Part shown: one piece after another, positions 13,111 to 45,735 of the stretch
Position numbering within the stretch: the stretch's first letter is position 1
Layout: the number at the start of each line of letters is the position of its first letter
Assembly: GCF_024713975.1 (NCBI RefSeq)
Contig: NC_091099.1
Span: forward strand, 2,925,001-2,989,000
DNA from: Paralichthys olivaceus
Lineage: Eukaryota; Chordata; Actinopteri; Pleuronectiformes; Paralichthyidae
Length of the DNA stretch: 64,000 bases
Reading direction: 5' to 3'
Made by a program: the position numbers and the translations under genes
Notes under the pieces: model-generated
The model's input: only the letters and a program-made list of their open reading frames with translations
Told to the model about the DNA's origin: nothing
The model's database searches: none

Positions 13111-14640
13111 TTGGCTCTGACAGCAGCTTCTGACGAGGCCATTGTGAAGCTGCAGGAACATTATGGAACATTATGGTTCAGCAGCACATCATAAAGATTC
13201 ATGTCTGAACCTGCAGCAACTTAAAGAGCAGCTGAGTTAGAGACTGAGGGAAATGATTTCAGCTGGAGACGGACGATTATACATCAGTCGTGTTAATTAC
13301 ACAAACAACATGTTTGTACTTTTAATATTAATGAAAACATGATTTAAGTTTCTCTATTCTTAATTATTCGGATGTATTAATACTTCTAAAAAATACTTAA
13401 GTATACACTGTAAAAACTGTAGTGGTGAAACATTTCAGTTAAAGCTAACTTATTTATAATACTAAAAATATAAATATTACTTTCTATACTTAGTTAACTA
13501 CTTAACTACTTAGTTTATTAAATTGTTTTGTAAACTTAGAACCAACAAAAAATATACTTGTGCCTCGATATTAAGTAGTGAACAATTCCAATACATATAT
13601 ATTGAAGAGAAATATGATTCCTCGGATATCGTCTTATGAAAAATAAATTCAATTGACGCTCGATATTTTGCAGTTTAACCATAAACTTTATGATAAGTAG
13701 CTATAATCAACTTTAATTAAGGAAGTATATTTTCTGACAGCGTTTTATCTGTGAAGACTCATATCAGCAGATTTAATCAACTGATTAATCTGTTGGAATT
13801 TATTAAAAACTGGTCACAACTACTTTCACTTTTAAAAGTTTCAGTCATTTCCTTAAAACAAACGTTCGCCACAGACGTTTGTTTGGAGTCTGAACACTCG
13901 ACAGTTGTCTCATTCTCATGTTTTCATTACTTCTGGACAACGGTGCATCTGCAGCGATCAAAGTGATCTCAGGCTTCAGCTCCAGACGTTTTCACCGGAT
14001 TGACAGAAAGAAAAATCCAGAATAACACCGAGACTCAGATAAAAACACACGAACATCAGTCACACGAACCCCTCGATGTGAAGAAGAGCTCCACACACTC
14101 ACAGAGAAACTCCGAAGCCTCAGCTGCTTTCAGCCTGGACGTGAAAATCAATTAAAGATGGAACTGGAGGATTTACCAGGGGGTGGGGGAGGGGGTGGGG
14201 TGTTGAGAAAGGAGTATTGTTCTTGTGGAAACCTGTAATTTGACAGTAATCACGTGCTTTTAAGAGTTTTTTTCTCAAACCTTCCACAATCCACGACGCT
14301 GTGTTTTAAAATGCAAACCTGAGAAATCCATTTATCCCGTCGAGTGAGTTTAGACATCGATCATCCTCGTCACGGCTACAACAGGACTTTGTTGTTTAAT
14401 TGTGAGTTACGCCGAGATATGAAGTTTTCCTTCAGCTGGAGGAATATACAGGGTTTTTAAATTATACATTTAACAGCTCAACAGCCTCGAGTCCTGCTCC
14501 TTAATGGGCTTTGGACTGAGATTTGATTGGGTCCTGCAGCGCCTCAACCCCGACGAGGACCTGAAAGGCTCCGCCGCAGAGCACCCAGAGAGCAGGGACA
14601 TGAATAGAAAGGTATTGAAGCAGGTATTGAGGTCCTAAAG
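13110..14640. other. Unremarkable intergenic DNA
   Basis: AT-rich sequence with short frames only; I see no gene, repeat array or clear regulatory cluster. Confidence 0.6.
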
Positions 14641-14642
14641 AG

Positions 14643-14648
14643 GTGTGT

Positions 14649-14689
<41 letters not shown>

Positions 14690-14844
14690 TGTGTGTGTCT
14701 GTGTGTTCTTTTCAGGGTCTTAAGAGCTCTTATCCTCGAGCAGTAAAACACGGAGTGCAGCACTCCCCGACCCTGCCGGTCATTTCATCTACTTCCAAAT
14801 GTCACAGTGTCACAGACCTTTGTTGAGATCAGCGAGCAGGGCAC

Positions 14845-14902
<58 letters not shown>

Positions 14903-16261
14903 ATACATGATTGACCTGACAGACAAGGTAAGAAGAAGGGAGTAAAAAAAGAAAACAAGCAAAACACTCTTGCCTCTGCTGATTCCTTTCCTTTTATTTC
15001 CTTTTCTTTCGTTTCCTTTGTGCTCCATTCCTATTGCCACTCTTCCTTTCCTTTAATTTTCTCTCTTTTCCTTCCCTTCTCCTTCCTTTCCTAAACCTTT
15101 TCTTTCCTTCATTTGTGCTCCTTGCTTTTGGACATCCTTCCTTTCCTTTCCTTTTCTTTCTTTTCCTTTTTATGTTGCCTTCTCTCCTTTCTTCCCATTT
15201 TTCCTCTCCTCTTCTTCCCTGTCCTACTTTATCTTTGTGTGTGACACGTGCATGATTGGTAAGAAAACGAGAGAAAGAAGAAAAAAGAGCAATTAAAACA
15301 CAACACTTGATATCTGTGCTATTTCGCCGTCACATTAAAAACCATCAGCGCGGGGAAGATGGCGTCCGTTAGAGAGGAAGTTTCACATCTTTCCCGTCTC
15401 GTCCGTAATTAAAGATCAGGAATCCATCGAGGCTTGAAACCGCTCGGAGACAAATGACAGAGAAACGTTTCAAACTCTGCATCCTCAAAACATTTCAGAG
15501 AAACAAGTCGACAAACATGTTTTTTGTTCCCTCTCCTCCGGGACAGTAATGAGGTGGGGAAGCCATGTCGGTCGGGCCACGGGGACGTTTACGCTGCATT
15601 AAATATTAATAGAAATAGAAGAACAGCAGAGAGGTCAGCGAGGCCGGGGCCGGCGATATTAACAGGAAATAGGACGGAGCGGAGACGCTGTAGGCGGGCT
15701 ACAGCTAAACAAGCCATTATCATTCATTTACAGGATATTTGTCATTCACAACACAACCTGCAGACACACACACTGTTGATGTTCGGCCTGAATAACAGAC
15801 GACTGCTCAACATGAAAACGTTTCTACACTTCATTCTCGCTCATTTACACTTTGCTCCTTGTTTGTTATTCCCTTTCCTCATACTCTTCTACCCTTTCCT
15901 GAACCCTTTTCATTTCCTTTCCTCCTCTCTTTTTCCTTTCCACCTCTCTTGTTTACTTTCCATCTCTTTTTCCTCTCACTATCATGTCTTTGTGTTTCAT
16001 GTCCTTCCCTACCCCCTTCTCCTTTCCTCCTCTTGTTTCCTTTACTTCCATTGTCTCTTTTCCTTGTGGTTTCTCTTCATTCATTTCCTCTCCTCTCCTC
16101 TCCTCTCCTCTCCTTTCCTTCCCTATCTTTTCCTTTCCTTTCCTTCTCTCCTCTTCCGTATCCTGCACAGATCCATTTTTATTGGCAGAGCTTTACAGAA
16201 CCAATTCCAGGAGATTAAACTTGTGTCCTTTTATTCTTCTGTTATTAGAACAGCTGCTCAG

Positions 16262-16327
<66 letters not shown>

Positions 16328-16469
16328 CTGCTGCAGTTATCAGGACATTATTACCAGCTCCGAGGCAGTGGAGACGCTCTTTTAAATGAATTCATCATCT
16401 CTCCTCTGGTATATGTTGTTTCCGCTGTTCTCGCTCCTGTTTGCATCAACATGTATGTATGTGTGTGTG

Positions 16470-16523
<54 letters not shown>
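14643..16523. repeat. Cluster of (TG)n microsatellites and pyrimidine tracts
   Basis: TG runs lie at 14643-14698, 14847-14901, 16263-16323 and 16459-16523. Between them are C+T-rich tracts at about 15000-15240 (CCTTT units) and 15860-16165 (TCCTC units). Open frames here are low-complexity artefacts. Unique sequence at 15540-15740 is described separately. Confidence 0.9.
15540..15740. promoter_or_regulatory. Candidate conserved noncoding island
   Basis: An unusually complex, mixed GC/AT stretch (CATTAAATATTAATAGAAAT followed by GGCCGGGGCCGGCGATATTA) sits between two pyrimidine tracts. A YY1-like AAGATGGCG lies at about 15356. Function is inferred only from texture. Confidence 0.25.
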
Positions 16524-16524
<1 letters not shown>

Positions 16525-16559
16525 ACGTTCACATCATGTGTGATGAATGACTGTATAAA

Positions 16560-18160
16560 GTGATTGTCATTCATTGTCATGCAGTGAAATAAAGTAGACG
16601 TATTTAGTTTGGTCATTACGGGGTCGAGAGCGCGGTGACATCACTTGTATAATGTGCTTATGAGATTATGAAGCTTCCACTGTCAGGATTGTTTAAACTC
16701 TTTAAATCTATGAACATCTGTGTGTTACAACATCTGGAATCTTCACATCGTAAAGACTGATCCACTGTTTCAACAGGTCGTTTCCACTCCTGAACTCCGA
16801 ACTCCGTCTGATTCACGGATCTGCTCCAGGTTTAACTTTATTCTGTGTAGAACATTGCAGGTCAGGTGACCCTCTGCACTACAGCGTGACGCGTTGTGGA
16901 AGACTAGTGATTTTGTTGTTGTAAGCTCACGCTCTTGACAACAAGTCCCAGTCTACCTCACTGAGTCACGCCCCCGCACGCCTCCTTCCTCTCCGCCACT
17001 TCCAGCTGGTTCCTTTTCATAGGCGCCTCCTTGTTTTTTACCCAGCATCCCATTCGGCTGCGACGGCAAACAATTATAATCAGCTCATGCACGGTCACAA
17101 ATGAAACACAAACCTGCAGAGACACAAACCTGTGTCTCAAATCATATGACTGCTTTAATAGATCCATTTAAAACACTAAATGCTGCAAAACAAGAAAACC
17201 TGTGGATGAATACAGCTGGAAGAACATGAATAATAATAATAATAATAATTTTCAGCTGAGATTCAGGAAGTAACAGCACAACCTCACCCGACAGTCACAA
17301 GATGCTCAGAGGTAAATTGAGCATTAAAATCTCTCTGGGGCTTTAAAGGTAATCTCGATAAAAAAGTAAAATCAAACTAAAACAAACCGACGATGAAAAA
17401 GATGATGTTAAAAGCTGCTGAATTCTGTTCTCGTGTGTTTTTCTTTTCTGGACGAGAAACTGGAGGAAAATATTAAAGTTTTGAGCCTTGATCTTTCAGT
17501 TAATGTGGGAAACAACAACATGTTAACATTAAACTGCTTTTTTATTTCCGTTGTCTCATCTCTCTTTCCTCTTTCTTTTATTTCCCTTTCCTGGCTGTCA
17601 TCTCTTCTCTCTCTTTTTTACCTCTCATCTATTTTTGTCTGCTCCCTCTCTCAATTCTCCATTTCTCCTTTTTCTGTCTCTTTAACCTGTCACCAGTGTA
17701 AACACATTTAATGGTAATTAAACGAGGGTACAATCCAACAGTACAAATGATTAAAAACTGAGTTTGATATCACATGAAACTGTTTTATCATTTCACACAT
17801 CTTTAAAGAAATGCACACATCTGAATGATCTCAGTGCTGATGTGAAGGTAAGTGACCCGATTCTCCTTAAACGTCTTTGTACGTGTATATTACTGAACAG
17901 AGATAATGAACACATTCACTTTTTTAAAGATGAAACTGCTCACGCATGAACACGTGGATTCTGCAACGCTGCAAAACCTCTGCGATGAAAAAGATCCCCC
18001 TGATGACTGTGTCTCCTGCACACATGACTTGTACTGTATGTGTTTTCAGATGTATACCTGAAATAAAGACGAGAGCCTGTTGCTCGTTGGTGTGAGCTGA
18101 TTAATGTTCTGCTCTGTATGTTCCGCCCCATTGTACATCTCAGCCAGACTCCAACTGTGG
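16560..18160. other. Unremarkable intergenic DNA
   Basis: Unique AT-rich sequence with an (ATA)n run near 17230 and a C+T-rich stretch near 17560-17690. No gene seen. Confidence 0.6.
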
Positions 18161-18660
18161 CAATCAATTCAATCAGCGGCGCTTATGAACCCATTACAAT
18201 CTGGCTGAGAGCAGGCGGAGGCTGCATCCTTCAACTGGCCTCAGAGTAATTACTATTTATTCAGGCCCAAAAAGGAGGATGGAGGGATGGATGGATAGAT
18301 GGAATGGATAGATAAACGATAGATTGGTGGGTAGACTAATAAAACATGTCCCTAATGACTCGCATGTGGCTATGAATATGCATCATGGCGACGGGGCAAA
18401 AGGAGTGGGTGTTGCGTTATTTACACCCCACCCCGGCGCCCCACCTCCCTCTTGCTGAGAACGCGGTAACAGGTTGCCATGGCGACTCACATGTGCCATA
18501 GCAACCACGCTGAACGTTCCATCCCAGCTCTGAAGGCCAGAGGTCTGGCGGCGCCGCGAGGACGTCTGCGGGGCCTCGAGGGCGTAACGCGCCATGCTGG
18601 AGATCCATTGGCTGCGGACGGAGGCGGAGGCGGCCCACCGCTCTCACCTCGTGTATAATT
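18160..18660. promoter_or_regulatory. Candidate regulatory island with paired RFX-type motifs
   Basis: Unique sequence with GGAT/GATA repeats near 18280-18320 is followed by a CpG-rich block (18420-18640). This holds GTTGCCATGGCGAC (18473-18486) and TGTGCCATAGCAAC (18492-18505), both X-box-like, and an inverted CCAAT box (ATTGGCT, about 18608). It looks like a promoter or enhancer, but no gene is seen beside it. Confidence 0.35.
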
Positions 18661-20740
18661 ACAGGCTCAGCTCATAAAGGTCTGAGGCCTCACAGTCACT
18701 CTGAGCGTTTGTGTCTCCTCAGCATCCAGTCTCTGCTTTTTATTCAGGGTTGCAACATTCAAACCTCTTCACGTCCTGATGCTGTTCAGTTTCATTCCAA
18801 CTTGGGGGGTCAGAGAGCTTCAGCGCACCACAGTGATCTGAACACTTGTTTGAGCGTTTCTATTCAATTTCACTAAATTTTGGACGCTTGTGTCTCTCTC
18901 CACCGTCGAGTACACACACTCGCTCCTCTTCACGCCGGGGGGCCTCGGCCACAAACAGCCTGAGGTCCAGACAAGATCAGTTCTCGCCAGTTAGAAGCGT
19001 CTAAATCTGTGTTTTTAAATCCATCGTGTCCATCGTGTCCATCTGAGAAACAAGCCACAGATTTGATGAACGACAGCTCATTGAGCTTCCTCAAATTAAA
19101 TTGCTCTATAAATAACATTCACCTTATCGCCTCAGTGAGGATGTTGTATTTCATGCATGAGGTTATTTCAGTGGTGTGGATCATCTATATGTATTATCTA
19201 CCTCGTGTGGTTAATATTTCTGTTTTACTGTGAAGCACACGGAGACGATCTCTGTTCGAAATGTGCGTCACAAACTGAAAGGGATTTTGGCACGTGTGGG
19301 GAAATACAGACAGCTTTCAAAATAAAACATCACCATGTGGATAATGAAATTGAGGATTATATAAAAACTAACTTAATCGTTAACACGATAAAACAGAATT
19401 CGGTGAAATAAACTCAAACGGGTCATGAGGTGAAGAAACAAACGTACAGAAATAAAACTAATTCTTTGTGCACTCAGATTAGTGAACGCTCTCTCTCTCT
19501 CTGGCTCACACACACTTATACACACACCTGCATCAACAGATATATTATCTCACTTTAAACTGTTTTCATCCCACATGTTGATATATTTTTGCCGTCTTGG
19601 CAATTTTGCAGTTTGGGTCATTTGTTTTCCAACATTTCATTTCCACTAGCTTTTACTTTAAACAGGGAAACCACTCTGTTTAACATAAACACACAGTATT
19701 CACGTCTGAGGAGATGCAAAATGGTGAGAATGTGAAGTTAGAGGCATTTAATGGGGACATCTCTCATCTGTGGAGTACAGCTTTGGTGTAAACTCAGATA
19801 TGACAAGAGGAAGAGATATGATGTAGAGGTAACATGAAGATAAATACATGTGTTAGGATTCTCCAACCTTCTTACGCCCTCTGCTGTACAAACCCTAAAC
19901 ACAGACGAGTGCAACATGAATGTGTTTCCGTTGAACAAACTGCTTTTAGGTTTTTTCATGATGAATATCGTTCATTGTTTGATTGTTAAGGGACAAACAT
20001 CAAATAATATAATTCGACCTGGTAATACTGTGTCACCCCTTCGTCTCTTACATTTGAATCTGAGCTGAAGGCGACAATTCACAGATTCAGAACAAGAAGA
20101 GAATATTTAATTTATCTAAAATGCAGAGAAATAAACAATATGAGCTCTCACATCCAGAGTTCAGTGAATTACTGTTGCTCACTCAAACACAGCGTTGTTT
20201 TTATACTGCTGTAAATCTAAGGTCTTGCTTTAAGACATGCTGACCTTTTTATTTTAACATGAAGTACTGTGTGGTTTATATAGGCCAATAATTTATATAA
20301 ACAAAGTGGTGAATGAAGTATCTAAAATATATTTTATTTATCTTTTTATACCTGGTGACAGCTGAGAAGCCTCACCTGCCATCACCAACTATCACCCGAA
20401 GATGTTGAAGAGTATTTGAATCTATTTCTCTATGTTTCATGTTATTTCTGCCTCTGGTCTATTGTGGCCTTGACCCCAGAAACGACGCTGTGACGTCTCC
20501 GCAGTTCAAGTCTCAGAGTCGAGAGTAAAACAAGAGGAAAAAAAAACAAACAGCTGTAGCTTCAGGAACTATTGATGTTCCCACATTTTTATATGAGCGA
20601 CTCTGACACTGCTTTGTGTGGGTTGACAACAGCAATTAATTTAAACAATGCTGCACTGGCCCATTAGAGGTTTGTCGTCTCTTATCCACAATAAATAAAA
20701 AAAACCACACCAAATAAAAACAGGAGATCAGTCATATGCT
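18660..20740. other. Unremarkable intergenic DNA
   Basis: AT-rich unique sequence with short frames only; I see no gene or repeat array. Confidence 0.6.
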
Positions 20741-21118
20741 TATGGGTGTATTTTAATAAAAATAAGTCTGTCAAAATTAAACAGAATACAATATTTCTTC
20801 TTTAACATGTTTCCAGTACATAGGTATTTTTTTCAATTATCATTTTGCTTTTTTTTTTTATATTGTTTTAAAGGTTTTAAAAGTCATGCTAAGTAGAGGG
20901 TAACTCATCTCACAATTGTTTGTTTTTTTTTGTTCTTTATCTTTTCTAAAACTCAAAAGTCAAAATAAGAAATTAAAATCATGATAGAAGTCAACTGTGC
21001 ACAGCTTGTCTGCAATGACTAAATCCATTCCTGCGGCCTCTTGGGAAGAAGTCCACGTGGCTTCGGAGGCCTCGAGGGGCCCGTTTCCAAAAAACTGTTC
21101 ACATCCCTCCTATTCCTT

Positions 21119-21237
21119 AAAACAATCACTGATCACATCAGTGTCAATGGGAGGAGAGGAAGGGTGCGTGGTAACAGCGCTGAGACGCAGCTCAGGCTCA
21201 AACACAAAGGACAGCTGGGAGACTCGGTCCCTACAGG
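21119..21237 (-). other. Exon-like open segment with stop, unknown gene
   Basis: On the minus strand an acceptor-like CCTGTAG (ending 21238) is followed by 119 nt of gene-like codons (VSQLSFVFEPELRLSAV, then PIDTDVISDCFKE) and TAG. An A/T-rich tract resembling a 3' UTR follows, with ATTAAA on the minus strand near 20752. The entry phase is 2, which does not match the last RANBP10 introns, and no upstream exon was found. It could be the last exon of an unseen gene, an alternative RANBP10 end, or chance. Confidence 0.3.
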
Positions 21238-21264
21238 TATGAGGTTGTTCTTTTGTGTGTTTGT

Positions 21265-21302
<38 letters not shown>

Positions 21303-21849
21303 CAGAAGTCCTTTACAGCTGTAGAAGCAGATGTCAAGTATGCACTCTATGTATACTTGTTAGAATAGTTCCTATTATCGCAGACGGTGTGACTAAAGAA
21401 ACAGTTTGACCTGTAGTTAACCTCACACTGCAAACATACTGTACTTCAGTGTTTATCCACGTTTCTTTGCCGTAGAATTCAAATCTCTCTTGAACGGAAA
21501 TATACACCTCAGGTTGGAGCCACGAGTCAGACAACATTCAGTCATTGCTATTTGGTAGAAAATGAAGTTCTGTGTAAAACATGAGATGGGAAAAAAAAAA
21601 AAAAACGTTTTACGACAGATACATCTGAGGGGTTTAACGGAAGTTTAAAATAAAATAAATCTTTTCATATCAAGACCCAATTAAAGAATTGAGGTGGTGA
21701 GCAGTGGAGTCAGAGTTGTAATTTGACCGTGAACCACAATCTATTCAGATACAACGACCGAGGGAAGTTAATACACAATCATTTTAAAAGATCATTTAAA
21801 TAATTGATTTATCTGATTATAAATTCTTAAACAAAATCTGGCTGTTCAT

Positions 21850-22086
21850 CATAGACTGTGAATAAAGATGGATGACATGAGAGCCCCCCCCCCCCCCCCC
21901 AAAAGTGAAGCCAAAATATCTTGACTGCAGTAAAGGTAATAAACTTCACCTCCTCCATGTTAACAGATGTGACATGGGCCAAACTAAAAAAAAAACCAAG
22001 ATGGTTTCTGTAATTTTTGAGACACAAGATGTTCGTACATTGGGAGGAAGTGGAAACGTGGAAACCATCTTTATTCACAGTCTGTG
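21850..22086. mobile_element. MITE-like element with 22-bp terminal inverted repeats
   Basis: The left end CATAGACTGTGAATAAAGATGG (21850-21871) and the reverse complement of 22065-22086 match at 21 of 22 positions. The 237-bp element has no coding capacity and contains a poly-C run. Similar ATAGACTGTATATAAAGAT ends are common in teleost genomes as I recall them, and a lone piece appears at about 46550-46567. No convincing target-site duplication is visible. The superfamily is not assigned. Confidence 0.7.
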
Positions 22087-22879
22087 CTTTTCACTATGAT
22101 GCCAGGTGACAAATCCAGACTCACGAGATGTCGTGTAGACGAGAGGAGCTGGAGGTTCAAAGTTAAGGGGCTAAGTGAAATTAATATAATGTATGGGTTC
22201 AATTTATTTATTTCTCTATTTAATATTGAAGACAGTGAGGAGTGGCTCACAGACGAGGCTTCAGCTGTGTTTTATATAGTTTAGGTATTTGGTAGTTTTG
22301 TTACAGTGGCTCTACAATTCAAACCTCTGTGACGACTTCTTTGTAAATCTCATAGTGGCCGGCAGCGAACCTTCTTATCGTTATCGTACAGGGGTGAAAA
22401 ACATTCTGGGACAATCTTGTGGTTTTAGGCTACACATTGTAAATAACATTAGACTTGACTACGTCCTAATTAACAGGACAACAGGACATAGTCAAGTTAG
22501 GTTTACGGTTGTTAGAGAAATGGAGTTATCTGTGCGAGAAGAGAACTTTTTAAAACACACAGGTCTGGTTCTGAGGCTGTGTGAGTGGTTGGAAACAGAC
22601 TGTTTATAGAGTTGGATGAAGTGACAGTGTCTTGATTGCCCCCTGCTGGCTAAGAGCCCGGTCACCCCGGTACGTTTGCTTCCTGTGACAATCGTCGCGT
22701 AGAGTGGGTGAATACCTTTGTGTCCTGGTGCAGAGATATTTTGGCTTCATTTCTGGATACTAGAGGAAGTGCAGACGCGTCATCCATCTTAGCATACGTG
22801 GTTTGAGATTGAAACAAAACAAAGGCTGTGCTTTCATTTTCACAAAGTCAGTCTGAAATTAAAAGCCTCCTGTTTTGCA

Positions 22880-23280
22880 ATGATTTTATCTCTTGTTAGG
22901 CTCTAATTGCAGCAGCACATGCACAGAGCGAGTCAGACGGGATGATATTAAAGAAAAAGACCCCTTGGGTGAATTCTACCCATACGCAACCTGGGCTTGT
23001 TAGTCTGTCTTTGATTGTGATTTTCTTTATGCTGGCATCAAGGTGACCGTGATAATAGCGTTAGGCGACAGCAGGTGTTGCGGGTGCAGCCGGAGCCGAG
23101 CTCTGCGGACTGCAGCCACATCACTGTGGTCGATGCTGTGGTAGTTCCAGCAAAATCTAAGGCCTTGACACCTCGAATAATCCAATTTAATCACTGGTCG
23201 TCACCCTTTCCCCCTGGTTACTGGCAGAGTTTGCAACAAAGCCACTTCAATTATGTTTCAGGATGAGACGACTAACCTGA
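22880..23280. promoter_or_regulatory. Candidate conserved noncoding island downstream of ranbp10
   Basis: A high-complexity block with CTTTGATTGTGATTTTC (TCF/SOX-like cores), GCATCAAGGTGACCGTGATA and CCAATTTAATCACTGG. A 63-codon plus-strand frame crosses it but has no supporting splice or homology signal, so a regulatory element is the better guess. Confidence 0.3.
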
Positions 23281-23563
23281 TATTTTCTTCTTAACAGGTT
23301 CTGGCAACGAAACTAAAATTCTGTGTTTCCAAATTATCAAAACGACTAGCTGCTCTCTTCAGTCTGACATCAGTCCATTTTCTGTCGGTTAGTGTTTACT
23401 ACTTTGCTGCATCAGCCTTGACCACCTCCACACAATCAGAGGTGTTTTTCATGCTGAGGACTTTTTTGCTCAGCCGGCTTTTTTAAGACATGAATGCACT
23501 TCTCAAGGTGGATATTTCAGGGGAATAAAAGGCTGCGCTGCAGAGTCTGTCTGGCTCTTATAT

Positions 23564-23569
23564 TTTATT
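23564..23569 (-). terminator. Candidate poly-A signal of ranbp10
   Basis: TTTATT on the plus strand reads AATAAA on the minus strand, about 700 nt downstream of the RANBP10 stop. It is the first canonical signal I noticed downstream; usage is inferred. Confidence 0.35.
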
Positions 23570-24267
23570 AAAGATGACGTAATATACTTCAGGTTTTGTT
23601 AAGGTGACCTACAGTTGTGAGGGTCACCGTGGTAACCAGCTGTGAGTATTGTGGTCTGTGATATGGTGAACAACAACAACGTGAGTAAAATACTGATTGT
23701 AGGGAATCAAAGTCCACCCTTTAAAACAGAAGAATAAAATAAGGGGGTTTTACAATTTAGTTTTTGTCCAGGATGAGCACAACAAACTGACAAAAAAGAA
23801 CTAAAAAAAAAGAAAGGCTAGATAAACAGAATAATAATTAATTATCTTTAAATAGTGTCACACATTTCTTTGTTTGATAATACTAAATTAAAAGGAAGCT
23901 TTCTTCTCTGTCACGTTCTTCTCTGCTCCTCTGTCTGCGCCGCTGATTCGGTCTGAAGGACAGCCAAACACACCAATCACACGCATGCTCTTTCCTCCGT
24001 CGCCATGACAACTACCTGCTGGACATGCCTTCTCTCAGTGCTACTTAACATTAACCTGTGGAGACATGGGTAAGGTCTGTGATGAATGAGTGTAGCAGTA
24101 ACAGCTTGCACTTACATTTGTAGCATTGATGTAATGTTTCGGTATTTTTACTTCCTTCTTTGAGAATATCGAACTATATACACTATATACATATACATTT
24201 TACTACCAGCTGATCAGAAACAAGATTTGTCCAGATTAAGTCCATTATTCACTCACCTGGACCGGGG

Positions 24268-44953
<20,686 letters not shown>

Positions 44954-45119
44954 CGTCGGCCTCTTGTTCCCGAAGTCTTAACGTCGGCTGGCGTGCGTCC
45001 GTGGCCCGGTGTCGGTCTTCTGGAGCTGGGGGCTGAGAGTGAGAGGGACCGAGGGGAGAAAATAGCAGCGGTGTGACATCCCCGGATAAGCAGCAGAATG
45101 CACTGTAGGCTGGAGCGGT

Positions 45120-45139
45120 GCACTGTGGGTACTGTAGTT
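45120..45139 (-). promoter_or_regulatory. ZNF143/THAP11-type promoter element
   Basis: Read on the minus strand this is AACTACAGTACCCACAGTGC, close to the ZNF143 consensus form AACTACAATTCCCAGAATGC. It lies about 170 bp upstream of the RANBP10 start codon. A weaker TGTAGTT-containing relative lies at 45501-45516. Confidence 0.5.
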
Positions 45140-45601
45140 CAGCCACCCGTTCGCCTCCACGCTAACGTCCCTGGAAATGACTACAGAGCTCCACTGCGGT
45201 GACCCCCTGCTTCAGGTCTTTCACCGAGTGGCTAGGAAATGTAGTTTTTATTATTGGTAGAGGTTGAATTTATAGACATTTTTAGAAGATTATATAATTT
45301 AACGCTCGTTTTTTTTTAATTTGGTGCATGGTTGAGAGGAAGTGGAGCTCAAACATATTTGCTAGCAACTTGAAAATTAGCATGTAAGAGTTAACATTTT
45401 CAGAAGGAAAACAAAGTGTTTCAAAAAATAATAACTCAAATTATTTTAGCACTGTAGCATTTTTTTCTCATCTCCGCTTCCACCACGTTACGTTATGATT
45501 ACTGGAAGTTGTAGTTTTGTGTGATGTTTTATTATTTTTTTTTAAACTACATTACCTATTTTATGACTTATTCATCAGATAGTTTAGAGTCAACGGCTTA
45601 C

Positions 45602-45642
45602 CTTCTGGTTAAAGAGCAGCTCTGTCCCGCGGCATTTCCTGC
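45602..45642 (-). other. Possible noncoding first exon of ranbp10
   Basis: On the minus strand CCAGAAG is followed by a good donor GTAAGC (exon end 45602). A strong pyrimidine-rich acceptor, CCCTCTCACTCTCAG, ends at 45033, before the exon holding the RANBP10 start codon. Splicing 45602 to 45032 would put the RANBP10 transcription start near the X-box. The 5' limit is arbitrary and no transcript evidence is available. Confidence 0.35.
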
Positions 45643-45735
45643 AATTAACAAGAAAGTTCAAGTCTTACACAAGTGGGAATCTAGTTAGGCAGCGCCGCGG
45701 TCTGCTCTGTGGGTCCTGCTGCGGGCAACGTCCTT

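Noticed and set aside
15524..16543. 339-codon plus-strand frame
   Set aside because: Runs through pyrimidine tracts and (TG)n repeats giving poly-Cys/Val; no domain.
22289..22609. 106-codon plus-strand frame
   Set aside because: No recognisable domain, no splice or promoter context, and it crosses the inverted repeat.
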